13,683 bases of DNA from Spirochaetales bacterium (GTDB lineage: Bacteria > Spirochaetota > Spirochaetia > Sphaerochaetales > Sphaerochaetaceae), in the NCBI GenBank assembly GCA_017475725.1, contig JAFVFA010000034.1, positions 1-13,683 of the forward strand, given 5' to 3'. Shown one piece after another: positions 12,486 to 13,683 of this stretch. A model generated the notes under the pieces. The model searched no databases and had not been told where the DNA came from. It saw only the letters and a list, made by a program, of their open reading frames with translations. Every line of letters begins with the position of its first letter. Position 1 is the stretch's first letter. A program made the translations under genes and the position numbers.

Positions 12486-13683
12486 TTATTTTCCTGCGTA
12501 TGCCTTCCAGGCGGCGTTGATCTTCTTGACTCCATCGTCGACTGTGGTCTTTCCGAGGCCGATCTCTGCGAGGACCTGGTTGATGACCTCGTAGACGGAC
12601 GGATCGAGGACACCGTCGATGACAGGTGTTGCAACCTGGATTCTTCCATACCAGTCGGATCTCTTTGCAACCAGCGGCTCGAGGTTGTTCTCCTCACAGA
12701 CCTTGGCGACATCGATTGATGTGAGTGACGGGAATGCAGCACCGGTTGTGAGTCTCCAGGTCTGGACATACTCGCCCTCGAGGTACTTGACCAGTGTCCA
12801 TGCAGCCTCGAGCTTGGCAGGATCGATGTCCTTTGCGATTGCCCAACCTGTTCCGACGACTGCGGAGTTGGACTCGTGGACGATCTCACCGTCGATTGCC
12901 GGGAAGTTCATCAGGCTGACGTCTGTCTTCTGGAGCTCTGGTGGGAAGAGTGCCTCGCCTGTTGATGTGTCGGTCTGGAATGAAGCGCATGCCCAGTCAC
13001 CATCGATGTAGAATGCGCTCTTGCCGGCTGCGAAGTCAGCTCTGCCTGAGCCATAGGAGATGCTCAGTGTGTTGCGGTTGATGATTCCATCCTTGTAGAG
13101 GTTGTCGACGACCGTGAGGGCCTTTCTGAACCAGTCATCCTCGAAGTCCCACTCACCTGCAGCAAGCTTGTCAGCCCAGTCTGCACCACCGAATCTTCCG
13201 GCGATCAGTGAGAACAGGCAGCTCTGCATGACCCAACCATCCTGGCAGTCCATTGTGATGACCTCGATTCCCTTTGCGTTGAGGACAGGAACCATTGCCT
13301 TGAGATCGTCGTATGTCTTAGGAATCTCAAGACCGTTCTCTCTGAGGACCTTCTCATTGACGAACATCATGGATGTTGCTGTGACTCCGTTCGGAAGCTC
13401 TCCGAGGTATCCGCCGAGCTGTGGAGCTGTGCAGAGCGGGTTGTACTTGTCGAACAGGCCGTCTCTCTTCAGAAGGTCTGTGAGATCATAGAGGAGTCCC
13501 TCTGTGTGAAGTGTGGATGATCTTCCGCTTGGCCATGCATACATGACATCAGGAAGCTGTCCCTGGGCTGCGTAAGCCTCGACCTTCTGGTGGAACGGCT
13601 CGTTGAAGAGATCCTCTCTGATGATCTCGATATCCGGATGCTCTGCTGTGAACTTGTCCCATACCTGGGCAATCTCGTTTGCA
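12486..13683 (-). CDS. ABC transporter sugar-binding protein (family 1 extracellular solute-binding protein), partial at 5' end
   Basis: About 398 residues to the stop at 12486 are visible. The signal peptide and first residues lie beyond the window edge, since the family is usually 420-450 residues. Visible features are WDKFTAEHPDIEIIRED near the start, AYAAQGQLPDVMYAWPSG, the PNGVTATSMMFVNEKVL strand region, KTYDDLKAMVPVL, and FYIDGDWACASF in the second lobe. The pattern is that of MalE/UgpB/MsmE-like oligosaccharide receptors of the cell surface or periplasm. The first Met inside the window (13544) is internal; the frame continues upstream with coding character. Its direct neighbours downstream are glycosidases for GlcNAc- and mannose-containing glycans, so such an oligosaccharide is the likely ligand. 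The two partner permeases are not between it and the enzymes and must lie elsewhere. Confidence 0.9.
   Translation of the reverse strand, partial: ANEIAQVWDKFTAEHPDIEIIREDLFNEPFHQKVEAYAAQGQLPDVMYAWPSGRSSTLHTEGLLYDLTDLLKRDGLFDKYNPLCTAPQLGGYLGELPNGVTATSMMFVNEKVLRENGLEIPKTYDDLKAMVPVLNAKGIEVITMDCQDGWVMQSCLFSLIAGRFGGADWADKLAAGEWDFEDDWFRKALTVVDNLYKDGIINRNTLSISYGSGRADFAAGKSAFYIDGDWACASFQTDTSTGEALFPPELQKTDVSLMNFPAIDGEIVHESNSAVVGTGWAIAKDIDPAKLEAAWTLVKYLEGEYVQTWRLTTGAAFPSLTSIDVAKVCEENNLEPLVAKRSDWYGRIQVATPVIDGVLDPSVYEVINQVLAEIGLGKTTVDDGVKKINAAWKAYAGK

Noticed and set aside
1..13683. CRISPR arrays, tRNA/rRNA genes, insertion sequences, phage or defence systems
   Set aside because: No direct repeats, cloverleaf-like segments, transposase or nuclease genes were seen; the window is densely filled with metabolic and transport genes.

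Overview
The window is a single co-directional block. All ten genes are read from the minus strand, so transcription runs from high to low coordinates. Spacing is tight, from overlaps to gaps of 66 bases, and no stretch over 300 bases lacks a gene. DNA is moderately GC-rich by eye. I saw no rRNA, tRNA, CRISPR array, insertion sequence or phage gene. The organism looks like a host-associated spirochaete (Sphaerochaeta/Treponema-like). The basis is the secretory leader ending in AFAKG followed by acidic residues, the MutS-like gene type, and the mix of ABC sugar uptake with cytoplasmic glycosidases. A Bacillota gut bacterium is not excluded, so the assignment is an inference.

Reading in the direction of transcription, the first part (13683 down to 5714) is a glycan-use operon. 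It encodes an ABC sugar-binding protein (5' end outside the window), a GH20 beta-N-acetylhexosaminidase, a GH2 beta-mannosidase, a GNAT acetyltransferase and a GH94 N,N'-diacetylchitobiose phosphorylase. None of the four enzymes has a signal peptide, so they should act in the cytoplasm on imported oligosaccharides. Together they match the core of eukaryotic N-glycans (Man-beta-1,4-GlcNAc-beta-1,4-GlcNAc): hexosaminidase removes outer GlcNAc, mannosidase removes the core beta-mannose, and the phosphorylase splits the remaining chitobiose into GlcNAc-1-phosphate and GlcNAc. A perfect 7-bp GC-rich hairpin with a six-T tract lies between the binding-protein gene and the GH20 gene, ending 5 bases before the GH20 start. 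It probably acts as an attenuator or mRNA-stabilising element that sets the expression ratio.

The middle part (5710 to 2315) holds a MATE-type transporter fused to a C-terminal GHKL ATPase domain, an aldo/keto reductase and a histidine-phosphatase (phosphoglycerate mutase-like) protein. The fusion starts at a TTG codon with its Shine-Dalgarno at the end of the phosphorylase gene.

The last part (2248 to 1) holds a NitT/TauT-type periplasmic binding protein, its overlapping permease gene and the N-terminal third or so of a MutS-like protein that runs off the window. A possible weak terminator sits before this group. No ATPase gene for the transporter is visible.

The items most worth a second look are the N-glycan/chitobiose cluster with its acetyltransferase, the hairpin with two tiny upstream reading frames, and the transporter-GHKL fusion.
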